A DNA stretch of 64,000 nt. It comes from an uncultured Prevotellaceae bacterium (GTDB lineage: Bacteria > Bacteroidota > Bacteroidia > Bacteroidales > Bacteroidaceae). Positions 44,107 to 52,150 of this stretch are shown here, in pieces. The DNA is taken from the NCBI GenBank assembly GCA_902786665.1, contig CADADN010000003.1, positions 62,001-126,000 on the forward strand, read 5' to 3'. Both the position numbers and the translations under genes were made by a program. Position 1 is the stretch's first letter. Every line of letters starts with the position of its first letter. A model generated the notes under the pieces. That model was not told the DNA's origin and ran no database searches. It worked only from the letters and a program-made list of their open reading frames with translations.

Positions 44107-44605
44107 CATCACCGTGTTTGTCATATTGCTTGCGTTTGCCGGTCGGTGGTTCCGTCAAGGTTATCCTCACCACGGCTGTCCGTTCCAGGCTCCGTTCAAT
44201 GGCACCATCGAAAGCATCCATGTGGTGAGGAAGAAAACGCTGGCAGATGGCTCTCATCCCTTCAATCTTCTCTGTCCTGTCCGTTACAATCTCTGCTTTG
44301 CCCATAGCCATGGCCGAGCGGTACTGGAGGGTGAAACTCCCATCTTTCGGTCCTATGGTTGGGGCGCCTTTGGTCACGGCAGACAATGCGACGATAGGAC
44401 TATGGGCCATGCAATCCATTTTCTCGCCCTCCAATGCACCGTGGAAGTAGAAGGTCTTCTCATCTGTACGTGCCAAAGACAGGGGTACGCCGTATGGCTT
44501 GCCGTCCGGTCTCGTGAAACTAACCGTGATATAGGGAGCCTTATCAAAGACCTCCAATGCGAATGCCGCATCCATTTCTCTACTCTTTTTTCTCATATGT
44601 ACCAT
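44018..44605 (-). CDS. NimA-like pyridoxamine-phosphate-oxidase-fold protein with repeat-derived tail
   Basis: 195 aa from ATG 44605 (Met at 44596 is an alternative). The frame is open to 44689, but that would overlap the flavodoxin gene upstream. It is a split-barrel FMN/heme-binding fold resembling 5-nitroimidazole resistance (Nim) proteins: MRKKSREMDAAFALEVFDKAPYITVSFTRPDGKPYGVPLSLA, TFYFHGALEGEKMDCM, FTLQYRSAMAMGKAEIV. The natural protein probably ends near YDKHGDE. The last 28 residues (MTNEREQSQACL to NKTTVK) are encoded by copy B of the palindromic element, and the stop is at its junction with copy A. It would reduce or bind small nitro- or flavin-linked compounds. Confidence 0.8.
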   Translation of the reverse strand: MVHMRKKSREMDAAFALEVFDKAPYITVSFTRPDGKPYGVPLSLARTDEKTFYFHGALEGEKMDCMAHSPIVALSAVTKGAPTIGPKDGSFTLQYRSAMAMGKAEIVTDRTEKIEGMRAICQRFLPHHMDAFDGAIERSLERTAVVRITLTEPPTGKRKQYDKHGDEMTNEREQSQACLGSAECCRVRRNKTTVK

Positions 44606-44658
44606 GGTAAAATCAACATAATTCAAGTTCCGCATATACTCAACTTGCGGGAGTTGAG

Positions 44659-45231
44659 TCAATATAACTTTTGTATCGCCTTCCGGCATTTTTTCTTGTC
44701 TTTATCAGTCAGTGTGGGATGCATCACTGTGCCGCCGCGCTCGATGGTCTTTACGATTTTGAAGCCAGCATAGCGGCCAATCTCCTTCATGGCACGGATG
44801 GCTCCCCGCGACTGGTTCATCCAGATGTTGAACGGCCATGGTGTGGTGCAGGTACTGACGAGAATGCACCTCTTGCCCTTCATCAGCGGTTCAGGAAAAC
44901 GTGGCGTGTCGCGCATCATTCCGTATACCTGCCGGTCAAACATCAGTTTCATCTGACCAGGGATGTTTCCCCAATAGCAGGGTGCACCCATGATAATGGC
45001 ATCGGCATCCTGCATCATTCCAAGCACCCGTTGGGAATCATCCTCTGCGAGCACGCACCTGACTCTCGTCCTGCAGGCCATGCAGCCGGTGCAGGGTTTC
45101 ACGCTCAGGTCGTTGGTGTACACCGTTTCAACCTTGTCGCCATATTTTTCCGCCTCTTCACGCATGATGCCAAGCATCTGGGCTATCAGTCCCTTTTTCC
45201 TGGGGCTGCCATTGATGATAAGGATATTCAT
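44659..45231 (-). CDS. flavodoxin-fold NAD(P)H-dependent oxidoreductase
   Basis: 190 aa. N-terminal FMN phosphate loop INGSPRKKGLIAQM (5-18). Cysteine cluster PCTGCMACRTRVRC (47-60), as in iron-sulfur flavoprotein-like reductases. GAPCYWGNIPGQMKLMFDR (near 82-100) is the second flavin loop. It probably moves electrons from NAD(P)H or ferredoxin to small molecules. It heads the minus-strand run ending with GH78. It is similar in type to the protein at 54322-55023. Confidence 0.88.
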   Translation of the reverse strand: MNILIINGSPRKKGLIAQMLGIMREEAEKYGDKVETVYTNDLSVKPCTGCMACRTRVRCVLAEDDSQRVLGMMQDADAIIMGAPCYWGNIPGQMKLMFDRQVYGMMRDTPRFPEPLMKGKRCILVSTCTTPWPFNIWMNQSRGAIRAMKEIGRYAGFKIVKTIERGGTVMHPTLTDKDKKKCRKAIQKLY

Positions 45232-45352
45232 TTTCTATTTTCGTTTTTTGTTCATTGGTTCCTGCCCAACCACCATCATACTGTCCAGCGACAGAAAAAC
45301 ACTTTAATGTTCTGTTCTTTCTTTTTCATTCATTATGTATCATCCACTCTTG

Positions 45353-45850
45353 TCAACCTATGATGCAGGCGAAAATCCCAGACCCAATGAGACAGGGAAT
45401 GAGACCGATGAGCATTCCCCAGAGGGACTGGATGAAATGATACCGTTTCTGGTGATAAGCCTTGTCCATGTGCTCTGTGCCTGGCAGCCTGACAGACTTC
45501 ATGTTGGCAAACAGCACCCAGTCGAGGAAGAAGCAGTCATACCAGTCGATGAAGAGCCAGATGCCGTAGCTCAATGCCAAGGCCGACCAGAAGTCATAGG
45601 CTTCTGCCAACTTCATCAGGACAAGCAGCAAGATGAGGGCGACGAGCAGCGCACATCCTTTCTTGAGCAGCACGCTCTTCGAGAAGAATTCGGAAGGCAC
45701 GCGCTCGTGGGTCTTGAAATACTCCTCCTGGATATCCTTCGGGTAGTCATGGATCCACCACACGGGATCCTTCACCAATGGGATCAGAACCATCGCCGTG
45801 AAAGCGATGGTCATCACAATGGTTTCTATGATAATGATTGTCCAGTTCAT
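45353..45850 (-). CDS. multi-span membrane protein, unknown function
   Basis: 165 aa with four membrane helices (about 4-24, 65-85, 92-110 and 143-163). An amphipathic loop at 25-62 contains VWWIHDYPKDIQEEYFKTHERVPSEFFSK, and a second, conserved-looking loop reads IDWYDCFFLDWVLFANMKSVRLPGTEHMDKAYHQKRYH. I cannot assign a known family. The Asp/His-rich second loop is reminiscent of membrane enzymes or metal binders. A minus-strand TATCTTTG at 45983-45990 is a possible promoter. Confidence 0.65.
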   Translation of the reverse strand: MNWTIIIIETIVMTIAFTAMVLIPLVKDPVWWIHDYPKDIQEEYFKTHERVPSEFFSKSVLLKKGCALLVALILLLVLMKLAEAYDFWSALALSYGIWLFIDWYDCFFLDWVLFANMKSVRLPGTEHMDKAYHQKRYHFIQSLWGMLIGLIPCLIGSGIFACIIG

Positions 45851-46402
45851 ATATAGACTTGTATTATTTCCTTTTCTTTATCGTCATAGAAAGCCTGAAT
45901 GGCATCATCATCCTCAATATTGGCTCGGTATTACGCCATCTGCTATTTGTCTTGAGTTGTTGCTCGTTTTGCAATGTCAAGGCAAAGATACGATAAAAAT
46001 GATGGATTTCGTCATCTTTGTGTGATAATATGTGCATTTTTATGACGAATGGAAGACAAGAAAGCAGGAAGATAAGGTGAAATGCTCGTTCTTTGACTAC
46101 AGAGATGTCGCCCTCACTGTAATAGAAAAAAACGGGACGCTCCTTTTTTTCATTCTTGTTCTGTTTTTTTTCTTTTTTATTTCTTATTCTTTTTTGCACG
46201 ATTTCTTACAGTAAATTCGTACCTTTGCAACGTGTGTTGTACACTCTGATTTATAAACATTCAACTACCACAAATATGGTGGATTAGGTATGAAGACGGT
46301 TTTGAAGAAGTATGTATGTTTAAAAAGGCTGAAAAAGTGAACATACGTCCCTTTAACTCCGCTTTAACTCCCTTTTAACTCCTCTTTAATTCCAATAAAA
46401 AC
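45851..46402. other. intergenic region with divergent promoters and composite element B
   Basis: Minus-strand TATCTTTG box at 45983-45990. Plus-strand TTTTTGC (46191-46197) and TACCTTTG (46220-46227) would start a leader of about 170 nt for the nitroreductase. Within it, GGTATGAAGACGGTTTTGAA and AAGTATG (46289-46315) match part of composite element A, and decamers follow. No gene is seen between 45991 and 46190, which is T-rich. Confidence 0.65.
46347..46392 (+). repeat. TTTAACTCC decamer array
   Basis: GTCCCTTTAACTCC then CTTTAACTCC-type units, preceded by GTGAACATAC as in the arrays at 34476, 58705 and 60545. It ends 10 bp before the nitroreductase ATG. Confidence 0.85.
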
Positions 46403-47089
46403 ATGACCCTACATGAAGCTATAGAAGCCCGCCACAGCGTCAGGGCTTACAAAGACCAACCATTGGAAGACGATGTTGTCAAGGTGCTTGAAGAGCAGAT
46501 TGCACAAGTGAACCACGATGCAGGTTTGCATGTCCAGTTGATTCTCAATGAGCCGAAGGCCTTCCTTGGACCGTTTGCCAAATATGGGAAGTTCCGAGGG
46601 GTAAGTAACTACCTCGTCATGGCTGGGAAAAAGGCCGATGACCTCGACGAGCGTGTGGGGTACTATGGCGAACACTTGGTGTTGTTGGCGCAGACGCTTG
46701 GCTTGAATACATGCTGGGTGGGGCTCAGTTATACGAAAATACCGGGTACCTATGTGCTTGAGGATGGCGAGAAAATCGCTTGTTACATCGCCATTGGTTA
46801 TGGTGAGACGCAAGGAGTGAGTCATAAGATTAAAGCCGTAGAACAAGTGAGTAACAGCCAAGTCATTTCTCCGGCGTGGTTCAAGAAGGGTGTGCAAGCC
46901 GCTCTGCTTGCACCGACTGCCGTGAACCAACAGAAATTCTCGTTTGAGTATGTCGGCTTGGAAAATGGGCATCATATGGTGCATGCAAAAAAGGGATTCT
47001 CTCTGATTGGATATACTCAGATGGATTTGGGTATCGCTAAATATCATTTTGAAATTGGTGCTGGAAAAGAAAATTTCAAGTGGGTGTGA
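46403..47089 (+). CDS. nitroreductase-family flavoprotein
   Basis: 228-aa FMN enzyme. The N-terminal signature is LHEAIEARHSVRAYKDQPLEDD. LVLLAQTLGLNTCWVGLSY (about 92-110) covers the dimer/FMN region, and LLAPTAVNQQKFSFEY (about 169-184) is the second conserved flavin-contact region in this Bacteroidetes branch. Reduces nitro groups, quinones or other acceptors with NAD(P)H. Cytosolic. It begins the plus-strand run that ends with the MmcQ-like gene. Confidence 0.85.
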   Translation: MTLHEAIEARHSVRAYKDQPLEDDVVKVLEEQIAQVNHDAGLHVQLILNEPKAFLGPFAKYGKFRGVSNYLVMAGKKADDLDERVGYYGEHLVLLAQTLGLNTCWVGLSYTKIPGTYVLEDGEKIACYIAIGYGETQGVSHKIKAVEQVSNSQVISPAWFKKGVQAALLAPTAVNQQKFSFEYVGLENGHHMVHAKKGFSLIGYTQMDLGIAKYHFEIGAGKENFKWV

Positions 47090-47128
47090 AGATGATACCT
47101 TAATACAGGGTGAAAAATAGGATTTGAC

Positions 47129-47656
47129 ATGGCGATAACAAGCGAGAGGCTAAGACAGACCTTTAGCGAGGGGGGTGCTCAGGAGATATACCTGGAAATA
47201 AAGGCAGAGGGTGATTTCCTTGGCTTCGCAAGACGGTATGTCTTCGATGAAGATTTCATGGTCGCGAGAAGTGCACTATGGGGGCTGACCAAGGCCAGCA
47301 AAACAGAGTTGACCCAGTTGCAGGTGATACTCGACGAATTGATCAACCTTGCCATGCAGACAGAGAACTCTTCCGTGAGGCGACTGACCTTGAACATCAT
47401 TGAACGGCTGGAAATGGATGAGGATGACTTGCGAACAGACTTTCTAGACTTCTGCCTCGAACATATGGTCAGCATCAAGGAGTTTCCCGGCATCCAGTCG
47501 ATTTGCATGAAACTTGCCTTTCGCATGTGTTCTTTCTATCCTGAATTGATGGAAGAGTTGAAGCGCACCCTTGAAACGATGGAGATGGATTATTACAAAC
47601 CTGCTGTGAAAGGTGTAAGAAATAAAATCTTGTGCGGAAGGCTGAAACGCATGTAA
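47129..47656 (+). CDS. alpha-helical HEAT-repeat-like protein
   Basis: 175 aa, predicted all alpha. Paired helices such as DFLGFARRYVFDEDFMVARSALWGLTKAS and LINLAMQTENSSVRRLTLNIIERLEM look like HEAT/armadillo-type repeats, a protein-binding scaffold. The tail is basic (KGVRNKILCGRLKRM). No catalytic motif. The next gene starts one base after its stop codon, so the two are co-translated and may interact. DNA-glycosylase-type AlkD proteins share this fold, but this one is too short to assert that. Confidence 0.6.
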   Translation: MAITSERLRQTFSEGGAQEIYLEIKAEGDFLGFARRYVFDEDFMVARSALWGLTKASKTELTQLQVILDELINLAMQTENSSVRRLTLNIIERLEMDEDDLRTDFLDFCLEHMVSIKEFPGIQSICMKLAFRMCSFYPELMEELKRTLETMEMDYYKPAVKGVRNKILCGRLKRM

Positions 47657-47657
47657 T

Positions 47658-48419
47658 ATGGGGGAGATGTGGAACTTGTGGCATGGCTGCCATAAGAAAA
47701 GCGAGGGCTGCAAGCACTGTTATGTGTTTCGGCGCGATGCAGAGTTTGAAAAAGACTCCAACGTCGTGACCAAGACTGCAAGTTTCAATCTACCCGTCAG
47801 ACGTAACCGAAAGGGAGAGTGGAAAGTGCCGCCGGGAACGCTGATGTGGACATGCTTCACATCCGACTTCTTCATCGAGAATGCCGACGAATGGCGTGGA
47901 GAAGCCTGGCGTATGATAAGGCAAAGGAGCGACCTCCATTTCTTCATGGTCACGAAACGGCCAGAAAGGATTTTGCAATGTCTGCCAGAGGATTGGGATG
48001 AAAGGTTACGCTTCGGGGAGCGGGATTCGTTCAACGGATACGAAAACGTCACCATCTGCTGCACGATGGAGAACCAACGGCGTACGGACGAACGCTTGCC
48101 TGTCTTTCGAGACTTGCCCATCCGCCACAAGGCCATTGTCTGTGAACCGCTGTTGGAGACCATTGTTTTCCGTGGTAGACTTGGCTCTTGGTGTGAACAG
48201 GTGACTGTGGGTGGCGAGTCCGGGCGTGACGCTCGTATCTGCGATTACGCATGGGTTCTTGGCATCCGGGAGCAGTGCATGGATGCCGATGTGCCCTTTC
48301 ACTTCAAGCAGACGGGGGCGCATTTCCGCAAGGATGGTCGCCTCTACAACATACCAAGAAAACTACAGATGGCGCAAGCTCATCGTGCAGCGATTGATTT
48401 TATAGGAACCAAAATATAA
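47658..48419 (+). CDS. DUF5131 / phage Gp37-Gp68-type cysteine-motif protein
   Basis: 253 aa. The N-terminal motif WNLWHGCHKKSEGCKHCYVFR gives cysteines at 11, 18 and 21, the pattern of the Gp37/Gp68 family, thought to bind an Fe-S cluster in a radical-SAM-like arrangement. Further conserved stretches: WTCFTSDFFIENADEWR, FFMVTKRPERI, GYENVTICCTMENQRRTDERLP, VTVGGESGRDARICDYAWV and FKQTGAHF. Bacterial and phage members have no established reaction. It lies 1 bp from the HEAT-like gene and 6 bp from the flavin-reductase gene. Confidence 0.85.
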   Translation: MGEMWNLWHGCHKKSEGCKHCYVFRRDAEFEKDSNVVTKTASFNLPVRRNRKGEWKVPPGTLMWTCFTSDFFIENADEWRGEAWRMIRQRSDLHFFMVTKRPERILQCLPEDWDERLRFGERDSFNGYENVTICCTMENQRRTDERLPVFRDLPIRHKAIVCEPLLETIVFRGRLGSWCEQVTVGGESGRDARICDYAWVLGIREQCMDADVPFHFKQTGAHFRKDGRLYNIPRKLQMAQAHRAAIDFIGTKI

Positions 48420-48425
48420 TGAAAA

Positions 48426-48992
48426 ATGATGAAAAGTTTTAAATCGACAGCGTGGATTCTTCCACAACCCGTGCTGATTATCGGCACTTATGACAAGAAC
48501 GGCAAACCCAATGCAATGAATGCAGCTTGGGGCGGACAATGGGATATGCATGAAATCATCATTTCGCTTGGTGCTCATGCCACAACCGACAACCTCGCAG
48601 TGAATCCTGAATTCACCGTGGCTTTTGCTACTGTTCAAACAATGGTGGCTGCCGACTACGTGGGCATCGTGAGCGGGAGGAATACCCCCGACAAGATGGA
48701 GAAGACGGGATGGACCGTGGAGAAGGCGCCCAACGTGAACGCACCGGCTTTCAAAGAGTTGCCGATGACCCTTGAGTGTCGTGTGAAGCAGAAAATCGAT
48801 GAGAGTGAGACTGGCTATTATCTCGTCGCTGAAATAGTGAACATTCTCTGTGATGAGGCTTTTCTGGCTGAGGATGGCAAGCCCGATGTGGAAAAGATGC
48901 AATTGATCACCTTCGACCCCGTACACCACACTTACATCCAACTGGGTAAGACCGTGGGCAAGGCTTTCGCCGACGGAAAGCAAATCAAGTAA
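48426..48992 (+). CDS. cytosolic flavin-reductase-family protein
   Basis: 188 aa (a second Met follows the first). Split-barrel FMN domain: FKSTAWILPQPVLIIGTYDKNGKPNAMNAAWGGQWD, FTVAFATVQTMVAADYVGIVSGRNTPDKMEKTGWTVE, MTLECRVKQ. Same family as the lipoprotein at 41579-42295, but with no signal sequence. Likely an NAD(P)H:FMN reductase or flavin-dependent small-molecule reductase. Part of the tight plus-strand run with the DUF5131 gene. Confidence 0.87.
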   Translation: MMKSFKSTAWILPQPVLIIGTYDKNGKPNAMNAAWGGQWDMHEIIISLGAHATTDNLAVNPEFTVAFATVQTMVAADYVGIVSGRNTPDKMEKTGWTVEKAPNVNAPAFKELPMTLECRVKQKIDESETGYYLVAEIVNILCDEAFLAEDGKPDVEKMQLITFDPVHHTYIQLGKTVGKAFADGKQIK

Positions 48993-49044
48993 GCTTTCCC
49001 CCACTGCCTAACTAACGTCTAAGGTCTATCTAAAAACTAAAAAC

Positions 49045-49386
49045 ATGAACATTGAGGACTATCGGGAGTTTTGTCTTTCGCTTGGCGATGACGTGGATGA
49101 GAAAATGCCTTTTACATCCTTCCATCGTGCAAGTAGTGTGTTGGTCTTCTATGTGCATGGCCATATGTTCTCGTTTTTTGATTGCGACGACTTCAGCATC
49201 ATCACGTTGAAATGCCAGCCTGACAGCATCGAGGAACTTCGTGCCAACCACGATAGCATCGGAAAACCGCACAACATGTCGGACAAGCATTGGATTGGCG
49301 TCTGCCCACAAACAGCTCCTGGCAACCTCCTTCGTGAATTGACACGAAACTCATACGAAATCGTCAAGGCAAAGTACAAATCATGA
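49045..49386 (+). CDS. MmcQ/YjbR-family protein
   Basis: 113 aa with the CyaY-like MmcQ/YjbR fold: MNIEDYREFCLSLGDDVDEKMPF at the N-terminus, FDCDDFSIITLKCQPDSIEEL in the sheet, HWIGVCP and the C-terminal helix SYEIVKAKYKS. The family is widespread, sometimes annotated as DNA-binding, without a proven role. It closes the plus-strand run. Confidence 0.85.
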   Translation: MNIEDYREFCLSLGDDVDEKMPFTSFHRASSVLVFYVHGHMFSFFDCDDFSIITLKCQPDSIEELRANHDSIGKPHNMSDKHWIGVCPQTAPGNLLRELTRNSYEIVKAKYKS

Positions 49387-49419
49387 TTTGGCCAGAAGGA
49401 ATCAACCTTCTGGCCAAAT
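49386..49419. terminator. bidirectional hairpin between convergent genes
   Basis: Perfect 14-bp stem ATTTGGCCAGAAGG / CCTTCTGGCCAAAT with loop AATCAA, between the MmcQ stop and the convergent SDR stop. Neither side has a strong T-run, so it is a weak intrinsic terminator or an mRNA-stabilising end. Confidence 0.7.
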
Positions 49420-49446
49420 AGGGATTTAAAGAATCAAGTAAATGCC

Positions 49447-50151
49447 TTACTTCTCTTCAACGATGGGATAGAGTTCGATGAACTCTCCTTGGTGACTTTG
49501 GCCGTCATTGATGAGCTCGGCCATTTTTCGACCAACCGTCTCTATGTCATGGAAGCCGGGGAGACTCATATTGCCGTTCAAGTCGGTCGTCGTGGGGCCA
49601 GGATGGACGGAGAAGATTTCAATAGGTGTGCCTTGTTGTTGGAATTCTATCGCCATCACACCCATCATGGCATTCTGGGCGGCCTTGCTGGCCACGTAGG
49701 CCAGGGGATGCCAGTAGGGACTGATTTCTGATGGGACGGTGACGTTGACAATCCTTCCTTTGTTTTTACTGATTAGCGGAGCCAACGCCTTGGTGAGTGC
49801 GAAGGTGCCGATGAAGTTCACTTCGAGCGTTTCTCTGATGATGCCTATCTCAGAATGCAAACTGTCCACACCCATGTCGCCAGGAATGCCGGCATTGTTT
49901 ACTAGCAATGATGTTTCTGGATATTTCTCGTTGATTTCCTTGGAGGCCTTGTCTACACTTGCGAGGTCGGATAATTCGATGTACACCCATCCCGGAACGT
50001 CAATGCCCAATGTTCGCAATTCGCTGATGGCTTTCTCGGCACGTTCCTGATTGCGCGCACCAATGATTACTTTCCAGCCACTAAGTCCCAAATGCTTCGC
50101 TATTCCAAAGCCGATGCCTTTGTTGGCACCTGTTACAAAAACTGCCTTCAT
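49447..50151 (-). CDS. short-chain dehydrogenase/reductase
   Basis: 234-aa classical SDR. Cofactor motif TGANKGIG (7-14) with R33 after the second strand, pointing to NADP. NNAG is at about 89-92 and the catalytic Tyr/Lys pair in LAYVASKAAQNAMM near 150. VHPGPTTTDLNG is the substrate-loop region, close to carbonyl-reductase-type SDRs. A minus-strand TACCTTTG at 50191-50198 is the probable -7 box, so this gene is a separate unit from the genes to its right. Confidence 0.9.
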   Translation of the reverse strand: MKAVFVTGANKGIGFGIAKHLGLSGWKVIIGARNQERAEKAISELRTLGIDVPGWVYIELSDLASVDKASKEINEKYPETSLLVNNAGIPGDMGVDSLHSEIGIIRETLEVNFIGTFALTKALAPLISKNKGRIVNVTVPSEISPYWHPLAYVASKAAQNAMMGVMAIEFQQQGTPIEIFSVHPGPTTTDLNGNMSLPGFHDIETVGRKMAELINDGQSHQGEFIELYPIVEEK

Positions 50152-50296
50152 TCTTTATTCTTTATTTTTTATCTTCTTGTATGATGATGGCAAAGGTACG
50201 ACATATCAGCATTCTATGAAATAACACGATATGAGTAAAAGGCATACCATATGTGTGGTATTTTGACAGTTTGTTATGACTACCTATGGCATATCA

Positions 50297-50800
50297 TCAC
50301 TTTTTCACGGCTTTTGGAGTCCAGTTCCTGAAAAAGCGCAAAACTTTCTCTTGGTTGTAGCCCTGGCCCTCTTCCAAAAAACTTGAATCTTGGATGTGGA
50401 GGACCTTGCCTTCTTCATCTAGCACCACGAAAACAGGAAAACCGAAACGTGCTGGGTTGTTAAGACGCTTCAGCATCTTCTTGGCCAACTGAGTCTTTTC
50501 CTCTCCCTCCGACTTCTTGGGATTGTAGTTCACATGGATGAAGACAAAGTTCTCGTCTATGACATTGCTGATGACGTTGTCCTTCTTGATGAAGTCGGCA
50601 AACCGAAGGCACCAGGGACACCAGTTGCCTCCCACTTGACAGATGACGAACTTGCCTTCCGACTTCGCTTTCATTACTGCTTGGTCGATTTGTTCGATAG
50701 GGTTGACGTCCTCGTCATAGACTTTGGGCAATGCCGTTTGGGCGTTCATCGTCAAGGCGAAGACGAGGGCCAACAATGCTAGTAATGTCTTTTTGCTCAT
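50297..50800 (-). CDS. exported thioredoxin-fold protein
   Basis: 167 aa. Signal peptide 1-20 (MSKKTLLALLALVFALTMNA). Thioredoxin active site WCPWC with C61 and C64, followed by FADFIKKDNVISNVIDENFVFIHVNY and GFPVFVVLDEEGKVLHIQDSSF with the conserved cis-Pro. A periplasmic thiol reductase or oxidase. The start codon overlaps the RidA stop (ATGA, 50797-50800). Confidence 0.9.
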   Translation of the reverse strand: MSKKTLLALLALVFALTMNAQTALPKVYDEDVNPIEQIDQAVMKAKSEGKFVICQVGGNWCPWCLRFADFIKKDNVISNVIDENFVFIHVNYNPKKSEGEEKTQLAKKMLKRLNNPARFGFPVFVVLDEEGKVLHIQDSSFLEEGQGYNQEKVLRFFRNWTPKAVKK

Positions 50801-51180
50801 TTTCCTGCGACGACTTCAATTTCCACTAATGCTCCTTTGGGTAATGTCTTTACGGCGACAGCTGACCTGGCGGGGTAGGGCTCTGTGAAAAACTCCGCAT
50901 AAACAGCGTTCATTTCCACAAAGTCGTTCATGTCTGCCATGAAAACCGTCGTCTTCAATACATCACACATCGTCAGGCCGGCTTCTTCAAGGATGGACTT
51001 CACATTTTGCAGTGACTGGCGGGTTTGTTCCTTGATGCCTCCCTCTACAAAAGCACCTGTCGATGGGTCGATGGGAATCAGCCCGGAAGTGTAGACGAGA
51101 TTCCCCACTTGGATGGCTTGGCTGTAAGGCCCTATTGCAGATGGTGCCTTTGCCGTTTTAATCACTTTTTTCATCATCAT
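50797..51180 (-). CDS. ridA: RidA-family imine/enamine deaminase
   Basis: 127 aa from 51180. The frame extends to 51207, but that would overlap the nitroreductase stop. Three successive Met codons make the exact start uncertain by six bases. KAPSAIGPYSQAIQVGNLVYTSG is the RidA signature, with the catalytic Arg in PYPARSAVAVKTLPKGALVEIEVVA. It hydrolyses reactive enamines such as 2-aminoacrylate. Translationally coupled to the thioredoxin gene. Confidence 0.93.
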   Translation of the reverse strand: MMMKKVIKTAKAPSAIGPYSQAIQVGNLVYTSGLIPIDPSTGAFVEGGIKEQTRQSLQNVKSILEEAGLTMCDVLKTTVFMADMNDFVEMNAVYAEFFTEPYPARSAVAVKTLPKGALVEIEVVAGK

Positions 51181-51184
51181 GTTT

Positions 51185-51808
51185 TTAGAAGAATTTGACA
51201 ATTTCATCCAGACTCCTATGTGCGGGGCGTTTCGGGTCCTCTGCCCTGTAGCCTAAGGAGATGACGGCCATCACGGATTCGTTCTCCGGGATGCTGAAAA
51301 GTTCCCGCAGTTTGTCAGCATCACGCATGCCCATGATGAGGGTGTCGAAACCCATCGCCCTGGCTTTCAGGATAAGATAGCAGGTGCTTAAACCATTGTC
51401 GTATGCTCCCCATCCGTCGCCTACTTCATTGGTTTGTTCACCTTGGAAGAACCCTGACTTCCCACGTTCATAGGTGGAGACGATGAGCACTGGGGCATTG
51501 GCTATCTTTTCCTTGTTCCCTCCAACGAGGTCTTGCACGGCTTCCAACTTCTCTTTGCTGATGGCTACATAATACTTCGTTGGCTGGGTGTTTGCCCAAG
51601 ACGGAGCGTCTTGAACTGCCGCTAATAATTCACGAACTTCTGCCTCTGTAATCTTCTTGGAAGCATCATAACTGCGGACGCTTCTACGAGACGTTAACAC
51701 TTCATCGAATGATGGTGATGATGATGACGTGGCATTCTCATTGCTCTTTGAACAACTTGCCAGTGATAACAGTGCTATTACTGCACCAAGAAATATATGT
51801 TTTGTCAT
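51185..51808 (-). CDS. lipoprotein nitroreductase
   Basis: 207 aa. A lipobox (LSLASC) puts the lipidated Cys at residue 19. A Ser/Asn linker leads into a nitroreductase domain: FDEVLTSRRSVRSYDASKKITEAEVRELL, APSWANTQPTKYYV, YDNGLSTCYLILKARAMGFDTLIMGM, SIPENESVMAVISLGYRAEDPKRPAHRSLDEIV. Nitroreductases are normally cytosolic, so a membrane-anchored form outside the cytosol implies envelope redox chemistry with its own electron supply. It overlaps the small protein upstream by ATGA. Confidence 0.88.
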   Translation of the reverse strand: MTKHIFLGAVIALLSLASCSKSNENATSSSSPSFDEVLTSRRSVRSYDASKKITEAEVRELLAAVQDAPSWANTQPTKYYVAISKEKLEAVQDLVGGNKEKIANAPVLIVSTYERGKSGFFQGEQTNEVGDGWGAYDNGLSTCYLILKARAMGFDTLIMGMRDADKLRELFSIPENESVMAVISLGYRAEDPKRPAHRSLDEIVKFF

Positions 51809-51993
51809 TCCTGATATTTTGTGAAGTTATACTTTTCCCTGAATTCTTTCTTCTTGTCGTCATCCAAGCTGGTGAAAAATGCTTTCCAACCCGGACAGAA
51901 GTTGATGTGCCAACGCCAGAAACGGCCCAACAGGGATTTGGGCTCCTGGTCATATCTTGCCCTCAACTTGCAATTCTCACAAAGGTGTGCCAT
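51805..51993 (-). CDS. small CxxC protein, unknown function
   Basis: 62 aa: MAHLCENCKLRARYDQEPKS, then FWRWHINFCPGWKAFFTSLDDDKKKEFREKY. Cysteines at 5 and 8, with C33 and H29 in the middle, could bind a metal ion. No signal peptide. It overlaps the lipoprotein nitroreductase start (51805-51808), so it is translationally coupled. The composition and coupling argue that it is a real gene. Confidence 0.75.
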   Translation of the reverse strand: MAHLCENCKLRARYDQEPKSLLGRFWRWHINFCPGWKAFFTSLDDDKKKEFREKYNFTKYQE

Positions 51994-52008
51994 AATCGAT
52001 TGTTATGT

Positions 52009-52150
52009 ATAAACCCAACTTTCTTAAGTAAGGAAAAATGAGGTGTGGCGTTCTGAAGATTCAAATCGGCAGTTAATACTATATACATCCCTTATCCTCT
52101 TTTGTCCTCTTTTGTCCTCTTTTGTCCTCTTCAGTCCTCTAAATCCTCTT
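52009..52150 (+). repeat. composite element segment plus TCCTCTTTTG decamer array
   Basis: AACTTTCTTAAGTAAGGAAA and AATGAGGTG (from 52018) match the conserved upstream half of the composite element. Six decamers in exact register occupy 52091-52150 (CTTATCCTCT, three TTTGTCCTCT, TCAGTCCTCT, AAATCCTCTT). Both flanking genes are on the minus strand. The array reaches into the stop codon of the flavin-reductase-like gene. Confidence 0.8.

Noticed and set aside
43949-44773. 274-aa plus-strand frame over the NimA-like gene
   Set aside because: It runs through the duplicated palindromic element and antisense to a gene with clear family motifs.
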